From the NCBI GenBank assembly GCA_017461745.1, contig JAFTXE010000128.1:1-37444 (forward strand): a stretch of DNA of 37,444 nucleotides, given 5' to 3'. This document shows positions 7,947-16,484 of the stretch, piece after piece. The number at the start of each line of letters is the position of its first letter. Position 1 is the first letter of the stretch. Under the pieces are notes generated by a model. It did not search any database and was not told where the DNA came from. It saw nothing but the letters and a program-made list of their open reading frames with translations. The DNA is from Clostridia bacterium. GTDB lineage: Bacteria; Bacillota; Clostridia; Oscillospirales; CAG-272. The position numbers and the translations under genes were made by a program.

Positions 7947-9131
7947 ATGAAAAAAGCAATTCTCAAGGTTCTTGCTCTTTGCATGTGCGCAGCTATGCTT
8001 CTTTGCTCGCTCGTAGCTTGTGGAGACAAGAAGAACGACAAGATCGTTATCGGTCTTACAGGTCCTCTCACCGGAGGCGCTTCTATTTACGGTATCGCCG
8101 TAAGAAATTCCGCTCAGATGGCTGTTGACGAGATCAACGAAGCAGGCGGACTTAACGGTATCGAGTTCAAACTCGATATGCGTGACGACGAGCACAAGGC
8201 TGAAAACGTCGCTAACCTTTACACCGGTCTTGTTGAAGACGGTATGCAGGTTTCTCTCGGAACGGTTACTACAAAGCCCGGTCTTGAGTTCAAGAACCTC
8301 TCCAAGGATGACAACGTATTCTTCCTTACCCCCTCTGCTACGGGTGACGCTATCCCCGAGTACGACAACGGCTACCAGATGTGCTTCGCAGACTCCAATC
8401 AGGGTACTGCTGCCGCTGAGTTCTTCAACGAGAACTACGTAGGCAAGAAGATCGGTATCTTCTTCAAGGCTGACGACGAGTATTCCAAGGGTATCAACGA
8501 CAACTTCAAGGCTGCTCTTGACGATTCCTTTGACGTTACCGAGGCTAACTTCACGGGTGACGCTTCTACGTTCGACTCTCAGATAGCTACTCTCAAGGAT
8601 TGTGAAATAGTATTCATGCCTATCTACTACACTCCCGCTTCTCAGTTCATGACTCAGGCAAAGAGTGTTGATAACAGCATCACTACTTACTACGGCTGTG
8701 ACGGCTTTGACGGTATCGACGCTATCGAGGGCTTTGATATCACCTCCATTCCTCAGGAAATCAGTATGCTCTCTCACTTCAACTCCACCGCTACCGAGGG
8801 TCCTGCTGCTGAATTCATCAAGAAGTACAACGACAAGTACGACGAGGCTAAGGAGCCCCTTAACCAGTTCGGCGCTGCTGCTTACGACTGCGTATACGCT
8901 ATATACGAGGCTCTTAAGGTAGCTGTTGAGAACGGCAAAGAGGTTACCGCTGAGACCAGCGCAAGCGAAATGTGCGATATTCTTACCGAAGTATTCAACA
9001 GCGACAGCTTTGAATTCAGAGGAATCACGGGTAAGTGTGAAGGTAACGAGAAATCCCACATCAGCTGGAGTGAGGACGGAACCGTTGTTAAGGAAGCTAT
9101 TAAGTACATAGTTAAGGAAAAGAACGCTTAA
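7947..9131 (+). CDS. livJ: Branched-chain amino acid ABC transporter, substrate-binding lipoprotein
   Basis: A 394-aa type I periplasmic-binding-fold protein that would capture leucine, isoleucine or valine (or a related amino acid) outside the cell. The start is ATG 7947, with GAGGT seven bases upstream; a TTG two codons earlier is less well placed. A lipoprotein signal ends in the lipobox LVAC, with Cys25 to be lipidated, so it sits on the outer face of the membrane. The mature start KIVIGLTGPLTGGASIYG is typical of LivJ/LivK proteins. It is the first gene of livJHMGF. A stable hairpin separates it from livH, which would let it be made in excess over the permease. Substrate choice cannot be read with certainty. 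Confidence 0.93.
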   Translation: MKKAILKVLALCMCAAMLLCSLVACGDKKNDKIVIGLTGPLTGGASIYGIAVRNSAQMAVDEINEAGGLNGIEFKLDMRDDEHKAENVANLYTGLVEDGMQVSLGTVTTKPGLEFKNLSKDDNVFFLTPSATGDAIPEYDNGYQMCFADSNQGTAAAEFFNENYVGKKIGIFFKADDEYSKGINDNFKAALDDSFDVTEANFTGDASTFDSQIATLKDCEIVFMPIYYTPASQFMTQAKSVDNSITTYYGCDGFDGIDAIEGFDITSIPQEISMLSHFNSTATEGPAAEFIKKYNDKYDEAKEPLNQFGAAAYDCVYAIYEALKVAVENGKEVTAETSASEMCDILTEVFNSDSFEFRGITGKCEGNEKSHISWSEDGTVVKEAIKYIVKEKNA

Positions 9132-9161
9132 TCGGTATTCGCTTAAACAATAATAAATTCA

Positions 9162-9200
9162 GAAATAATTGCCGGTGCATTTTGCGTTGGCAATTATTTC
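9162..9200 (+). promoter_or_regulatory. Intercistronic hairpin between livJ and livH
   Basis: A 12-bp perfect stem (GAAATAATTGCC at 9162-9173, GGCAATTATTTC at 9189-9200) with no strong T run after it. This is typical of a partial terminator or mRNA-stabilising hairpin after a highly expressed binding-protein gene. Confidence 0.7.
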
Positions 9201-9221
9201 TTCAATAGTAAAGGAACTACT

Positions 9222-10088
9222 ATGGAATTTTTAACAACATTTGTAAACGGCTTGAGTCTTGGCGGAATTTACGCCATGATCGCGCTCGGATACACCATGG
9301 TTTACGGAATCGCCAAGATGCTTAACTTCGCTCACGGTGATATAATAATGGTAGGCGGCTACACGATTTTGCTGTTTTTGGCTGTCAATCCCATCGTTGC
9401 GATAGTTGCGTCTATGATATTCTGTATGTTACTCGGTATAGTTATCGAGAAGGTAGCGTATAAGCCTCTCAGAGGAGCGTCGCCATTGGCGGTGCTTATC
9501 ACGGCTATCGGTGTCAGCTACCTGCTTCAGAGTATCTCTCAGATGATATTCGGCTCGGCACCTAAGTTTATAGTTATCGCCGAGCTTGGAATACTCAAGA
9601 TTGGCGGTCTCTCAATCGGATATTCTACTATTATAACGTTGGCTTGTTCCTTGGTCGTTATGATAGCGCTCAGCCTGTTCGTCAAGTTCTCTAAAACGGG
9701 ACGCGCGATGGTAGCGGTATCGGAGGATAAGGGTGCCGCTCAGCTTATGGGAATAAACGTTAATAATATAATAATGATAACTTTTGCTATCGGCTCGGCT
9801 CTTGCGGCTCTTGCAAGCGTATTCTTCCTGCTCAAAGCGCCCACGATGAGCCCGACCTTTGGCTCGCTCCCCGGAATCAAGGCGTTCACGGCGGCGGTTA
9901 TCGGCGGTATAGGCTCTATCCCCGGCGCTATGCTCGGCGGAATACTCCTTGGAGTAATTGAGTGCTTTGCTCAGTCCGTTCCCGTCATCTCGCCTTATAC
10001 GGATGCGATAGAGTTTTCTATTCTTATTATACTTCTTCTTGTTAAGCCCTCCGGACTTTTGGGTAAGAAGAGAAGGGAGAAGGTATAA
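9222..10088 (+). CDS. livH: Branched-chain amino acid ABC transporter permease LivH
   Basis: A 288-aa integral membrane protein of the LivH family, one half of the transmembrane channel of the importer. It starts at ATG 9222 after AAAGGAAC. It has the opening FVNGLSLGGIYAMIALGYTM with the family's GYTMVYGI region, several hydrophobic spans, and the conserved region FKAFTAAVIGGIGSIPGA (here IKAFTAAVIGGIGSIPGA) near residues 225-245, which contacts the ATPase subunits. Length is normal for LivH. It pairs with LivM, whose gene starts 2 bases after its stop. Confidence 0.95.
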   Translation: MEFLTTFVNGLSLGGIYAMIALGYTMVYGIAKMLNFAHGDIIMVGGYTILLFLAVNPIVAIVASMIFCMLLGIVIEKVAYKPLRGASPLAVLITAIGVSYLLQSISQMIFGSAPKFIVIAELGILKIGGLSIGYSTIITLACSLVVMIALSLFVKFSKTGRAMVAVSEDKGAAQLMGINVNNIIMITFAIGSALAALASVFFLLKAPTMSPTFGSLPGIKAFTAAVIGGIGSIPGAMLGGILLGVIECFAQSVPVISPYTDAIEFSILIILLLVKPSGLLGKKRREKV

Positions 10089-10090
10089 TT

Positions 10091-11125
10091 ATGAATAAGA
10101 TAAAGAATATAAAATGGAAGAATTATATCAACTACATAGTTATCGGCTTGCTTACCGTTGTTTTTGCCGCGCTGTCTATGTTTGGCGGACTTAAGACGTC
10201 AACGGCATATCTGCTCGAGGAGATTGCTATAAAGATCATTCTTGCGGTGTCTCTGAGTCTTGTCGTTGGATTTCTTGGTGAGCTTTCCCTCGGTCACGCG
10301 GGATTTATGTGCGTGGGCGCTTACCTTGGCGGTAAGGTTGCCGCTCTGCTCGTCGCGCCTCTCGGAAACGGATTTCTGACGCTTATAATCTCGCTTCTCG
10401 TCGGCGGCGCTTGCGCGGGACTTTGCGGATTTCTTATCGGTCTGCCCGCACTTCGACTCAGAGGTGACTATCTGGCTATTACAACGCTTGCATTCGGTGA
10501 GATAGTGAGAACGATATTCCAGAATACGAGCGCGGAGACCTTCGGCGGACCTATCGGTCTTCCTACTCCGAGATTTGAGGCTAAGTATTTTTACGTTATA
10601 TGCTTTGCTACCGTGCTGATAACTCTTTTTGTGGTTCAGAATCTTATCAGAAGTAAGCATGGACGCGCTATCAAGGCTATTCGTGATAACGAGATAGCCG
10701 CGAGAGCTACGGGTATCAACATAACGGGCTATAAGCTGCTCGGATTCGTTTTGTCTGCTGTATTCGCGGGCATTGCGGGTGTTCTTTACAGCTATACCAA
10801 GTTCAACGTATCCAGCCAGATATTCGACTATAACTATTCTATTGAGATACTTGTTATAGTAGTTCTCGGCGGTATGGGAAATATCAACGGTTCTATGATA
10901 GCTGCCGTTCTCGTTACCTTCCTCAACCGCTACCTTGCAAACGTTCTGACGGGCAACCTTGCGGTGCTGAAGGACCTTATCTACGCTCTAGTGCTCATTG
11001 TTATAGTAATATACAACAACGCTCCCAAGCTCAAGAGCTTCAGGGAAAAGTACAATATAAAGGCGCTTACGGATAAGCTGAAGCGCAAGAAGGCGACGGA
11101 AGCTGACGGAAAGGAGGAGGTCTGA
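10091..11125 (+). CDS. livM: Branched-chain amino acid ABC transporter permease LivM
   Basis: A 344-aa integral membrane protein, the second permease subunit. An N-terminal basic stretch leads into multiple spans. Family signatures are GFLGELSLGHAGFMCVGAY and, later, VVLGGMGNINGS, the cytoplasmic coupling segment. The last ~30 residues are hydrophilic and rich in Lys and Glu. Upstream, livH ends 2 bases before its ATG; downstream, livG begins 1 base after its stop, with the livG ribosome binding site inside the livM 3' end. This arrangement indicates translational coupling and equal subunit output. Confidence 0.95.
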   Translation: MNKIKNIKWKNYINYIVIGLLTVVFAALSMFGGLKTSTAYLLEEIAIKIILAVSLSLVVGFLGELSLGHAGFMCVGAYLGGKVAALLVAPLGNGFLTLIISLLVGGACAGLCGFLIGLPALRLRGDYLAITTLAFGEIVRTIFQNTSAETFGGPIGLPTPRFEAKYFYVICFATVLITLFVVQNLIRSKHGRAIKAIRDNEIAARATGINITGYKLLGFVLSAVFAGIAGVLYSYTKFNVSSQIFDYNYSIEILVIVVLGGMGNINGSMIAAVLVTFLNRYLANVLTGNLAVLKDLIYALVLIVIVIYNNAPKLKSFREKYNIKALTDKLKRKKATEADGKEEV

Positions 11126-11126
11126 T

Positions 11127-11906
11127 ATGGCAGATAACGTAACGAGAGAAACGGTTCTAAAAACAGACCACCTCTGTATACAGTTCGGCGGACTTAAAGC
11201 CGTAAACGACGTAAACCTTGAAATAAAGCAGGGAGAGCTTTACGGACTTATCGGACCTAACGGAGCGGGAAAGACCACGGTTTTCAATATTCTCACGGGC
11301 GTTTATAAGCCTACGTCGGGAAGAGTATATCTCTGCGGTGAGGATATTACGGGTAAAACTCCTATTGAGGTAAACAAGAAGGGAATTGCGAGAACCTTCC
11401 AGAACATCAGACTTTTTGGCAACCTTACGGTGCTTGAAAACGTTATGGTCGGACTTGCTAATCAGATTCCTTGCAGCGTATTCGAGTCGGTGTTCAGACT
11501 TCCGAGACACAAAAAGAGCGAGAGGGAAGCCAAGGAGCGCGCGATGGAGCTGCTTCGGGTTTTCGGACTTGCCGAGTTTGCGGACTACCTTGCGTCCAAT
11601 CTTCCCTACGGAAAGCAGAGAAAGCTTGAGATAGCCAGAGCTATGGCGACGGCTCCTAAGCTTTTGCTCCTCGACGAGCCTGCGGCGGGAATGAACCCCA
11701 ACGAGACGCAGGAGCTTATGGACGATATCACGTTCATTCGTGAAAGGTTCGGTATCACCATATTGCTCATAGAGCATGATATGCGCCTTGTCAGCGGTAT
11801 TTGCGAAAAGCTGACGGTGCTTAACTTCGGAACGGAGCTTGCCGTCGGAGATACGGCTGAGGTCCTCAATGATGCCGAGGTTATCAAGGCTTATATCGGC
11901 GAATGA
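11127..11906 (+). CDS. livG: Branched-chain amino acid ABC transporter ATP-binding protein LivG
   Basis: A 259-aa cytoplasmic ATPase that powers uptake together with LivF. Visible motifs: Walker A GPNGAGKT, the family sequence GIARTFQNIRLF, the signature segment LPYGKQRKLEIARAMA, Walker B LLLLDEPAAGMNP, and the switch histidine in LLIEHDMRLV. The NPNET stretch after Walker B is characteristic of LivG rather than LivF. ATG 11127 follows a GGAGGAGG site within livM. Confidence 0.96.
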   Translation: MADNVTRETVLKTDHLCIQFGGLKAVNDVNLEIKQGELYGLIGPNGAGKTTVFNILTGVYKPTSGRVYLCGEDITGKTPIEVNKKGIARTFQNIRLFGNLTVLENVMVGLANQIPCSVFESVFRLPRHKKSEREAKERAMELLRVFGLAEFADYLASNLPYGKQRKLEIARAMATAPKLLLLDEPAAGMNPNETQELMDDITFIRERFGITILLIEHDMRLVSGICEKLTVLNFGTELAVGDTAEVLNDAEVIKAYIGE

Positions 11907-11936
11907 CCGACTAATCTATCGAAAGGAATTGAGTAT

Positions 11937-12653
11937 ATGTCGGAAACATTACTTGAAGTAAAGGATCTGGAGGTCTGCTACGGCGTTATCCGCGCGCTTA
12001 AGGGTATTTCCTTTAAGGTTGACAGAGGAGAGATAGTTTCTCTTATCGGTGCTAACGGCGCGGGAAAGACCACGACCTTACATACGGTCACGGGTCTTCT
12101 TCACCCCGCGGCTGGAACTATTACGTATAAGGGACAGGATCTGACGCGCACTCCCGCGCATAAAATAGTTTCTATGGGACTTGTTCACGTTCCTGAAGGA
12201 CGCAGAATATTCCAAAGCCTCAGCGTTTATGAGAATTTGGTTATGGGAGCTTATTCTCAGAAGGACAAGGCAAAGTTTGAGGCTAATATGAAGCTCGTAT
12301 TTGAGCTGTTTCCAAGACTTTGTGAGAGAAAAAAGCAGATGGCGGGAACGCTGTCGGGCGGTGAGCAGCAGATGCTCGCGATGGGAAGAGCGCTTCTTTC
12401 CGATCCCGAAATGGTAGTTCTTGACGAGCCCTCGATGGGACTTTCCCCTCTGCTCGTGTCCGAGGTCTTTGAAATAGTAAAGACCTTCCGAGAAAACGGA
12501 AAAACCGTGCTTCTCGTCGAGCAGAACGCTAAAAAGGCGATGTCTATTTCCGATAGAGTTTACGTTCTTGAAACAGGCTCTATTATTAATGAAGGAAAAG
12601 CAAGCGACCTGATAAATGACGAGAGCATCAAAAAAGCTTATTTGGGAGAATGA
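11937..12653 (+). CDS. livF: Branched-chain amino acid ABC transporter ATP-binding protein LivF
   Basis: A 238-aa ATPase, the partner of LivG. Walker A is GANGAGKTTT, the ABC signature is LSGGEQQMLAMGRALL, Walker B is MVVLDEPSMGLSP, and the switch region is LLVEQNAKKA, where the usual switch histidine is replaced by Gln as is normal in LivF. ATG 11937 follows GAAAGGAATT. Its TGA overlaps the beginning of the small lipoprotein gene region. Length is normal. Confidence 0.96.
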   Translation: MSETLLEVKDLEVCYGVIRALKGISFKVDRGEIVSLIGANGAGKTTTLHTVTGLLHPAAGTITYKGQDLTRTPAHKIVSMGLVHVPEGRRIFQSLSVYENLVMGAYSQKDKAKFEANMKLVFELFPRLCERKKQMAGTLSGGEQQMLAMGRALLSDPEMVVLDEPSMGLSPLLVSEVFEIVKTFRENGKTVLLVEQNAKKAMSISDRVYVLETGSIINEGKASDLINDESIKKAYLGE

Positions 12654-12655
12654 TT

Positions 12656-12901
12656 ATGAAGAAATTTTCTCTTATATTAATTGCGCTTCTGCTTTGCTTG
12701 GCGCTCGTTGCTTGCGACGGTGGCGATGACGAATACGTTGTGATCACCGATGAGAACGGCGAGACTCAGAGAGTTAAGAAGAGCGAGACTGAGACTGAGT
12801 CCGAGAGTCAGACCGAAAGCGATACCGACGGCGGTCTTGACGTTGAGATCGGCGGTGGCGACGGAAATTCTGACGATAAAGAATGGACTGCCAATTATTG
12901 A
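12656..12901 (+). CDS. Small acidic lipoprotein at the end of the liv operon
   Basis: An 81-aa protein. I chose ATG 12656 because GGGAG lies seven bases upstream; the ATG at 12650, overlapping the livF stop, is too close to that site. The signal sequence ends in the lipobox LVAC (Cys20), followed by a Gly/Asp stretch and a low-complexity region rich in Glu, Thr and Ser (KKSETETESESQTESDTDGG). No domain is recognised. It is co-transcribed with the transporter and precedes the operon terminator. It may be an accessory surface lipoprotein or a decaying remnant; no function is assigned. Confidence 0.75.
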   Translation: MKKFSLILIALLLCLALVACDGGDDEYVVITDENGETQRVKKSETETESESQTESDTDGGLDVEIGGGDGNSDDKEWTANY

Positions 12902-12918
12902 TTAATGATTGAAAAAAA

Positions 12919-12963
12919 TCGAAGGGGGCTTTGAGACGTATTGTCGATACCCCTTCGTTTTTT
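12919..12963 (+). terminator. Intrinsic terminator of the liv operon
   Basis: Stem CGAAGGGG (12920-12927) pairs with CCCCTTCG (12950-12957), and six T follow. It lies just after the small lipoprotein gene. Confidence 0.85.
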
Positions 12964-13082
12964 ATATTCCAAAAATATCCTTATAAAAATGTAGCTAAAA
13001 AATTCCCAAATGTGTTTAAGACGGGCTTTAAGAGGTAAAAATATAAGTGCCGGCAAAAAAATGATTTGGGAGTAAATAAAAG

Positions 13083-13493
13083 ATGATTAGTGTAAAACGG
13101 GGAGATATATATTATGCGGACTTAAGTCCCGTGGTAGGCTCGGAGCAAGGTGGTTTGCGTCCTGTCCTGATAATACAGAATGATGTTGGGAACAGATACA
13201 GTCCTACGGTGATAGCCGCAGCTATTACCTCGAGAATGGGAAAGACGCGATTGCCCACACACATAGACATATATTCGGACAAAGCAGGACTTGCCAAGGA
13301 TTCGGTGATATTGCTGGAACAGATACGTACGCTTGACAAACGCAGACTTAAAGAGAAAATGGGACATTTGGACGAAGCTGTGATGGCGAGGGTCAATACG
13401 GCAATAGCCGTTAGCTTTGGTCTTGGCGGTGAGCCGACGAGGACGGGCGACGGACAAGCCGTGGCGGTTAGCGAAAATACGGCGTTGATGTGA
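13083..13493 (+). CDS. mazF: MazF/NdoA-type endoribonuclease toxin, no adjacent antitoxin
   Basis: A 136-aa PemK/MazF-family protein that would cut mRNA at short single-stranded motifs. It opens with [20 protein letters not shown]26 (in [10 protein letters not shown]) and T49 (in [10 protein letters not shown]) match the catalytic Arg and Thr of the Bacillus enzyme. The last ~20 residues extend slightly past the usual fold. ATG 13083 follows GGGAG ten bases upstream. In Bacillus the antitoxin gene lies directly upstream, but here the 180 bases upstream hold no reading frame for one and the downstream side is non-coding. It is followed by a repeat containing a strong terminator. The family call is firm; the cut site is unknown. 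Confidence 0.92.
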   Translation: MISVKRGDIYYADLSPVVGSEQGGLRPVLIIQNDVGNRYSPTVIAAAITSRMGKTRLPTHIDIYSDKAGLAKDSVILLEQIRTLDKRRLKEKMGHLDEAVMARVNTAIAVSFGLGGEPTRTGDGQAVAVSENTALM

Positions 13494-13521
13494 GAGTTGG
13501 CTTGTGATAGTATGATATATT

Positions 13522-13740
13522 GTCAGAAACTTTCTTGAAAGAAAGTTTCCGACACCTTCAAAGAACTTGAAGAAATAAATATTAAGGCTGTTGGAATACA
13601 GTGCTGTGCTTGAATTTAAGCGTGGTTTTTTCTAAGGTGGAAACCGCGTCAAACGCTGCTGCGCGTTTGACGGGTTTCTTTTTTTATCTAAAGCTGCGGT
13701 GCGAACATAGGTTTCTCGACTAAAGTATGTCATTGCGAGG
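13522..13740 (+). repeat. Dispersed composite repeat, copy B
   Basis: Same block order as copy A at 7536-7714 but on the opposite strand: near-palindrome (13522-13553), GACACCTTCAAAGAACTTG, AGTGCTGTGCTT, AAGGTGGAA, then GTCATTGCGAGG (13729-13740). Copy B contains a 15-bp terminator stem in the segment between the last two blocks, where copy A has an unrelated sequence. Confidence 0.8.
13641..13685 (+). terminator. Strong intrinsic terminator downstream of mazF
   Basis: AAACC plus CGTCAAACGC (13641-13656) pair with GCGTTTGACG plus GGTTT (13663-13677), and a run of seven T follows. It lies inside dispersed repeat copy B and is the first terminator after mazF. Confidence 0.85.
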
Positions 13741-13991
13741 GAGCGTCTCGTCGTATAAGTTAAGATGGTAAGATTTGCTGTTTTGTAATGCGCTTGGAGT
13801 TGCATTTACGAATTACAATTTATCGTCGATGTGAAAAAATATCAAAAAAGTTTTAAAAAATCGGCTTAAAAGATAAAAAGCACTCGCAAATTTCGGTGAA
13901 ATGACGATAAAAATTGATGTTTTTGTTTAAAATGTACATTTTTGATGGGTATATACGCTTAAATTTCTACATGGAGCAGAATAAAATCCTA

Positions 13992-14020
13992 TTGCAATAT
14001 CGTCGTTTATATGATATAAT
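13992..14020 (+). promoter_or_regulatory. Sigma-A promoter of the S10-spc-alpha operon
   Basis: TTGCAA (13992-13997) and TATAAT (14015-14020) are separated by 17 bases. It is the only strong promoter seen between mazF and rpsJ, and transcription would begin about 345 bases before the rpsJ start codon. Confidence 0.85.
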
Positions 14021-14026
14021 ATTTAA

Positions 14027-14371
14027 GCTTGATGTGCGTAGAAGCGAGAGGTTGCCGTGGGTGTGACGCCCTGCGGGTAATTTTCGCGGAGTATGTCCGT
14101 TTGATCGGGCGAAGCAATCATGCAAACACCGTCGCTTGTCATGCGAGGCGGTGCGCTTCTTAACTTCCCTTTGTTACCCGAGGTTGTTCTCAGCAGATGC
14201 TGATGCGAGAATGAATTCGGATTTTTAAATGGAAAATAAGAAAACGCACGGAACGGTGTTGGCCGATGATTGCGCCCCTGAAACGCAGTTCGCTAAAGGT
14301 TTGCGAATATGGTTTCTACTTCGCACTCCGACCGCGAGCAAGCGAATCTTATAATAAGGAGGAAAAAACAG
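14027..14371 (+). promoter_or_regulatory. Long structured 5' leader of rpsJ (candidate ribosomal-protein leader)
   Basis: About 345 bases lie between the promoter and rpsJ. A 7-bp long-range pairing, CGGGTAA (14074-14080) with TTACCCG (14174-14180), closes a domain that contains a hairpin formed by CACCG and CGGTG around 14126-14153. A further hairpin follows at about 14188-14212 (TTCTC and CAGCA paired with TGCTG and GAGAA). S10 operons are often autoregulated through such leaders (L4 in E. coli). Which protein binds here is not known, and I assign no Rfam family. Confidence 0.6.
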
Positions 14372-14683
14372 GTGGCAGTCAATGAGAAGATCAGAGTAAG
14401 ACTGAAGAGCCATGACCACACGCTCATCGATGCGGCAGCAGAGAAGATCGTGGAGCTGGCTAAGAGAAACGGCGCAACCGTTTCCGGTCCTATCCCGCTT
14501 CCTACCGAAAAGGAGATAGTTACTATTCTTCGCGCGGTACACAAGTACAAGGATAGCCGTGAGCAGTTCGAAATGAAGACACACAAGAGACTCATAGACA
14601 TCATGAAGCCTTCTCAGAAGGTTGTTGATGCGCTCATGAGCGTAGAGCTTCCCGCAGGCGTTGAGATCGAAGTAAAAATCTAA
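14372..14683 (+). CDS. rpsJ: 30S ribosomal protein S10 (uS10)
   Basis: A 103-aa protein of normal length; it lies in the 30S head and doubles as NusE in transcription antitermination. The start is GTG 14372, because AGGAGG lies just upstream and the protein then begins [20 protein letters not shown] as in homologues; the frame is open further upstream, but that extension has no family support. The conserved segments [19 protein letters not shown] and [12 protein letters not shown] are intact. It is the first gene of the ribosomal operon. Confidence 0.97.
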   Translation: MAVNEKIRVRLKSHDHTLIDAAAEKIVELAKRNGATVSGPIPLPTEKEIVTILRAVHKYKDSREQFEMKTHKRLIDIMKPSQKVVDALMSVELPAGVEIEVKI

Positions 14684-14811
14684 ATCAAGCACTTCGGTCG
14701 AGACAAACAAAGATAACAGCCGATGCGAAAGCAGTTCGGTAACTTTGTAAATCATGTTGGCGCCAAATATTTTCTGGGCGTCAACCAATAATTTACAGGA
14801 GGAAAACAAAA

Positions 14812-15441
14812 ATGAAAAAGGGTATTATCGGTAAGAAAATCGGTATGACACAGATTTTCGACGAGGTCGGAAACGTTATTCCCGTTACCGTTATCCAAGC
14901 AGGTCCGTGCGTAGTAGCACAGAAGAAGACCGTTGAAACCGACGGTTACAATGCAGTTCAGCTTGGCTTTGCTGAAGTAAAAGAAAAGCATATGACCAAA
15001 GCCGAAATCGGTCATTTTGCAAAAGCAGGTGTGGAGAACAAGAAGCACCTTAAGGAATTCCGTCTTGACGACGTTTCCGCAGTTAACGTTGGCGATGTCA
15101 TTACAGCCGATACCTTCGCCGCAGGCGACAAGGTCGACGTAACAGGTATGACAAAGGGACGTGGTTACACGGGTGTTATCAAGAGATGGAATCACCATCA
15201 CCTCAGAATGACTCACGGTACAGGTCCTATCCACCGTCAGCCCGGTTCTATGGGTGTTATCGACCCCGCAAGAATCTTCAAGAACAAGAAGATGGCAGGT
15301 CAGTACGGTAACGAGCAGGTTACTGTTCTCAATCTTAAAGTAGTAAAGATCGATTCCGAAAAGAATCTTATCGCTGTCAAGGGCGCTATTCCCGGCGCGA
15401 AGGACGGCATAGTATTCATCCGCGATTCGGTTAAAGCATAA
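14812..15441 (+). CDS. rplC: 50S ribosomal protein L3 (uL3)
   Basis: A 209-aa early-assembly protein of the large subunit that reaches toward the peptidyl transferase centre. It starts [18 protein letters not shown] and carries the central loop with [16 protein letters not shown] and [26 protein letters not shown] precedes the ATG. The 128-base gap after rpsJ holds a TTGGCGCC...GGGCGTCAA inverted repeat at 14758-14786. Confidence 0.98.
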   Translation: MKKGIIGKKIGMTQIFDEVGNVIPVTVIQAGPCVVAQKKTVETDGYNAVQLGFAEVKEKHMTKAEIGHFAKAGVENKKHLKEFRLDDVSAVNVGDVITADTFAAGDKVDVTGMTKGRGYTGVIKRWNHHHLRMTHGTGPIHRQPGSMGVIDPARIFKNKKMAGQYGNEQVTVLNLKVVKIDSEKNLIAVKGAIPGAKDGIVFIRDSVKA

Positions 15442-15461
15442 GCGGAAGGAGGAAATAAACA

Positions 15462-16172
15462 ATGCCGAACATTAAAGTTATGGATATGACAGGTAAAGAA
15501 GTCGGAAAAATGACTCTCTCTGACGTTATATTCGGAGCAGAGATCAATGAAGCCGTCCTCCATGCCGCAGTAAGAGCATATCTTATGAATCAGAGACAGG
15601 GCACGCAGTCCACGCTTACTCGCACCGAGGTATCGGGCGGCGGTAAGAAGCCTTGGAGACAGAAGGGTACTGGTAGAGCACGTCAGGGCTCGACCCGCGC
15701 TCCTCAGTGGACACACGGCGGAGTTGCTCTTGGCCCGAAGCCCAGAGATTACAGACTCGCGCTTAACAAGAAAACGAAGAGAGTTGCTCTCTTCAGCGCA
15801 CTTTCCGCTAAGGTTGCGGCAGGTGAGCTCATCGTCGTAGACGAGATCAAGCTCGACACCTACAAGACCTCCGAGATGGTAAAGATGCTTTCCGCTCTCG
15901 GCTGCAAGAAGGAAGTTACCAAGAACTACAAGGTAACTACCGTTAAGGACGGAGAGGTTATTAAGGAAAAGGCTACGAGAACCGCAACCGTTGCAGAGAA
16001 GGCGCTCATCGTTCTTCCCGGCACCGAGGGCTTCGTAATCAAGTCCTGCGCAAATATCCCCGGAGTTGAAACGACTCTTTACAGCACCATCAATGTTTAC
16101 GAGGTGCTTAAGGCTGAGAAGGTCGTTATGACCAAGGCAGCTGTTAAGAAGCTTGAGGAGGTGTACGCATAA
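15462..16172 (+). CDS. rplD: 50S ribosomal protein L4 (uL4)
   Basis: A 236-aa protein, slightly longer than the usual ~206-210. It lines the exit tunnel and in several bacteria represses its own operon. The tunnel loop is recognisable from [20 protein letters not shown] and [20 protein letters not shown]. Extra residues lie around 145-170 ([20 protein letters not shown]), a family-variable region. Its stop TAA shares a base with the rplW ATG, so the two are translationally coupled. Confidence 0.97.
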   Translation: MPNIKVMDMTGKEVGKMTLSDVIFGAEINEAVLHAAVRAYLMNQRQGTQSTLTRTEVSGGGKKPWRQKGTGRARQGSTRAPQWTHGGVALGPKPRDYRLALNKKTKRVALFSALSAKVAAGELIVVDEIKLDTYKTSEMVKMLSALGCKKEVTKNYKVTTVKDGEVIKEKATRTATVAEKALIVLPGTEGFVIKSCANIPGVETTLYSTINVYEVLKAEKVVMTKAAVKKLEEVYA

Positions 16173-16465
16173 TGAAAATGGTACAGGATATCATCATTAA
16201 GCCTATCATCACAGAGGCAAGCATGGATAAGATCGCTGATAAGAAGTATACCTTCAAGGTCGCTTCCGACGCAACCAAGCCTGAAATCGCTAAGGCGGTT
16301 GAGGAGCTGTTTGGCGTAAAGGTCGCAAACGTAAACACTATCAGCATGAAGAAAAAGCCCAAGAGACTCGGTGTTCACTTCGGATACACTTCCGAGTGGA
16401 AGAAGGCAATAGTTACACTTAAGCCCGACTCCAAGACGATCGAGTTCTTCGACGGCCTTAATTGA
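16172..16465 (+). CDS. rplW: 50S ribosomal protein L23 (uL23)
   Basis: A 97-aa protein at the tunnel exit, the docking site for trigger factor and SRP. Family features are [15 protein letters not shown] and [15 protein letters not shown], with the basic loop KKKPKRLG. The start at 16172 overlaps the rplD stop; GGAGG lies 10 bases upstream inside rplD. Length is normal. Confidence 0.97.
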   Translation: MKMVQDIIIKPIITEASMDKIADKKYTFKVASDATKPEIAKAVEELFGVKVANVNTISMKKKPKRLGVHFGYTSEWKKAIVTLKPDSKTIEFFDGLN

Positions 16466-16484
16466 TGGTAGGAGGTAAAGAAGA

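Larger units (their letters stand above)
13494..14371. other. 878-bp non-coding region: repeat, terminator, promoter and rpsJ leader
   Basis: It contains the second copy of the dispersed repeat (13522-13740), a terminator inside it (13641-13685), an AT-rich stretch (about 13790-13980) where I see nothing specific, a promoter (13992-14020) and a ~350-base structured leader before rpsJ. No convincing protein gene is present. Confidence 0.8.

Noticed and set aside
7920..9059. A 379-codon minus-strand frame opposite livJ
   Set aside because: It is the codon shadow of livJ, rich in Val, Ser and Leu, with no start signal of its own. Similar long antisense frames lie opposite many ribosomal genes for the same reason.
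13083..13493. Possibility that mazF is a broken gene
   Set aside because: The start, ribosome binding site, catalytic residues and length are all intact, so it is treated as functional.
14229..14354. A 41-codon frame (MENKKTHGTVLADDC...) ending in TAATAA just before the rpsJ ribosome binding site
   Set aside because: No ribosome binding site precedes it, and it lies in a structured leader. A leader peptide is possible but not supported.
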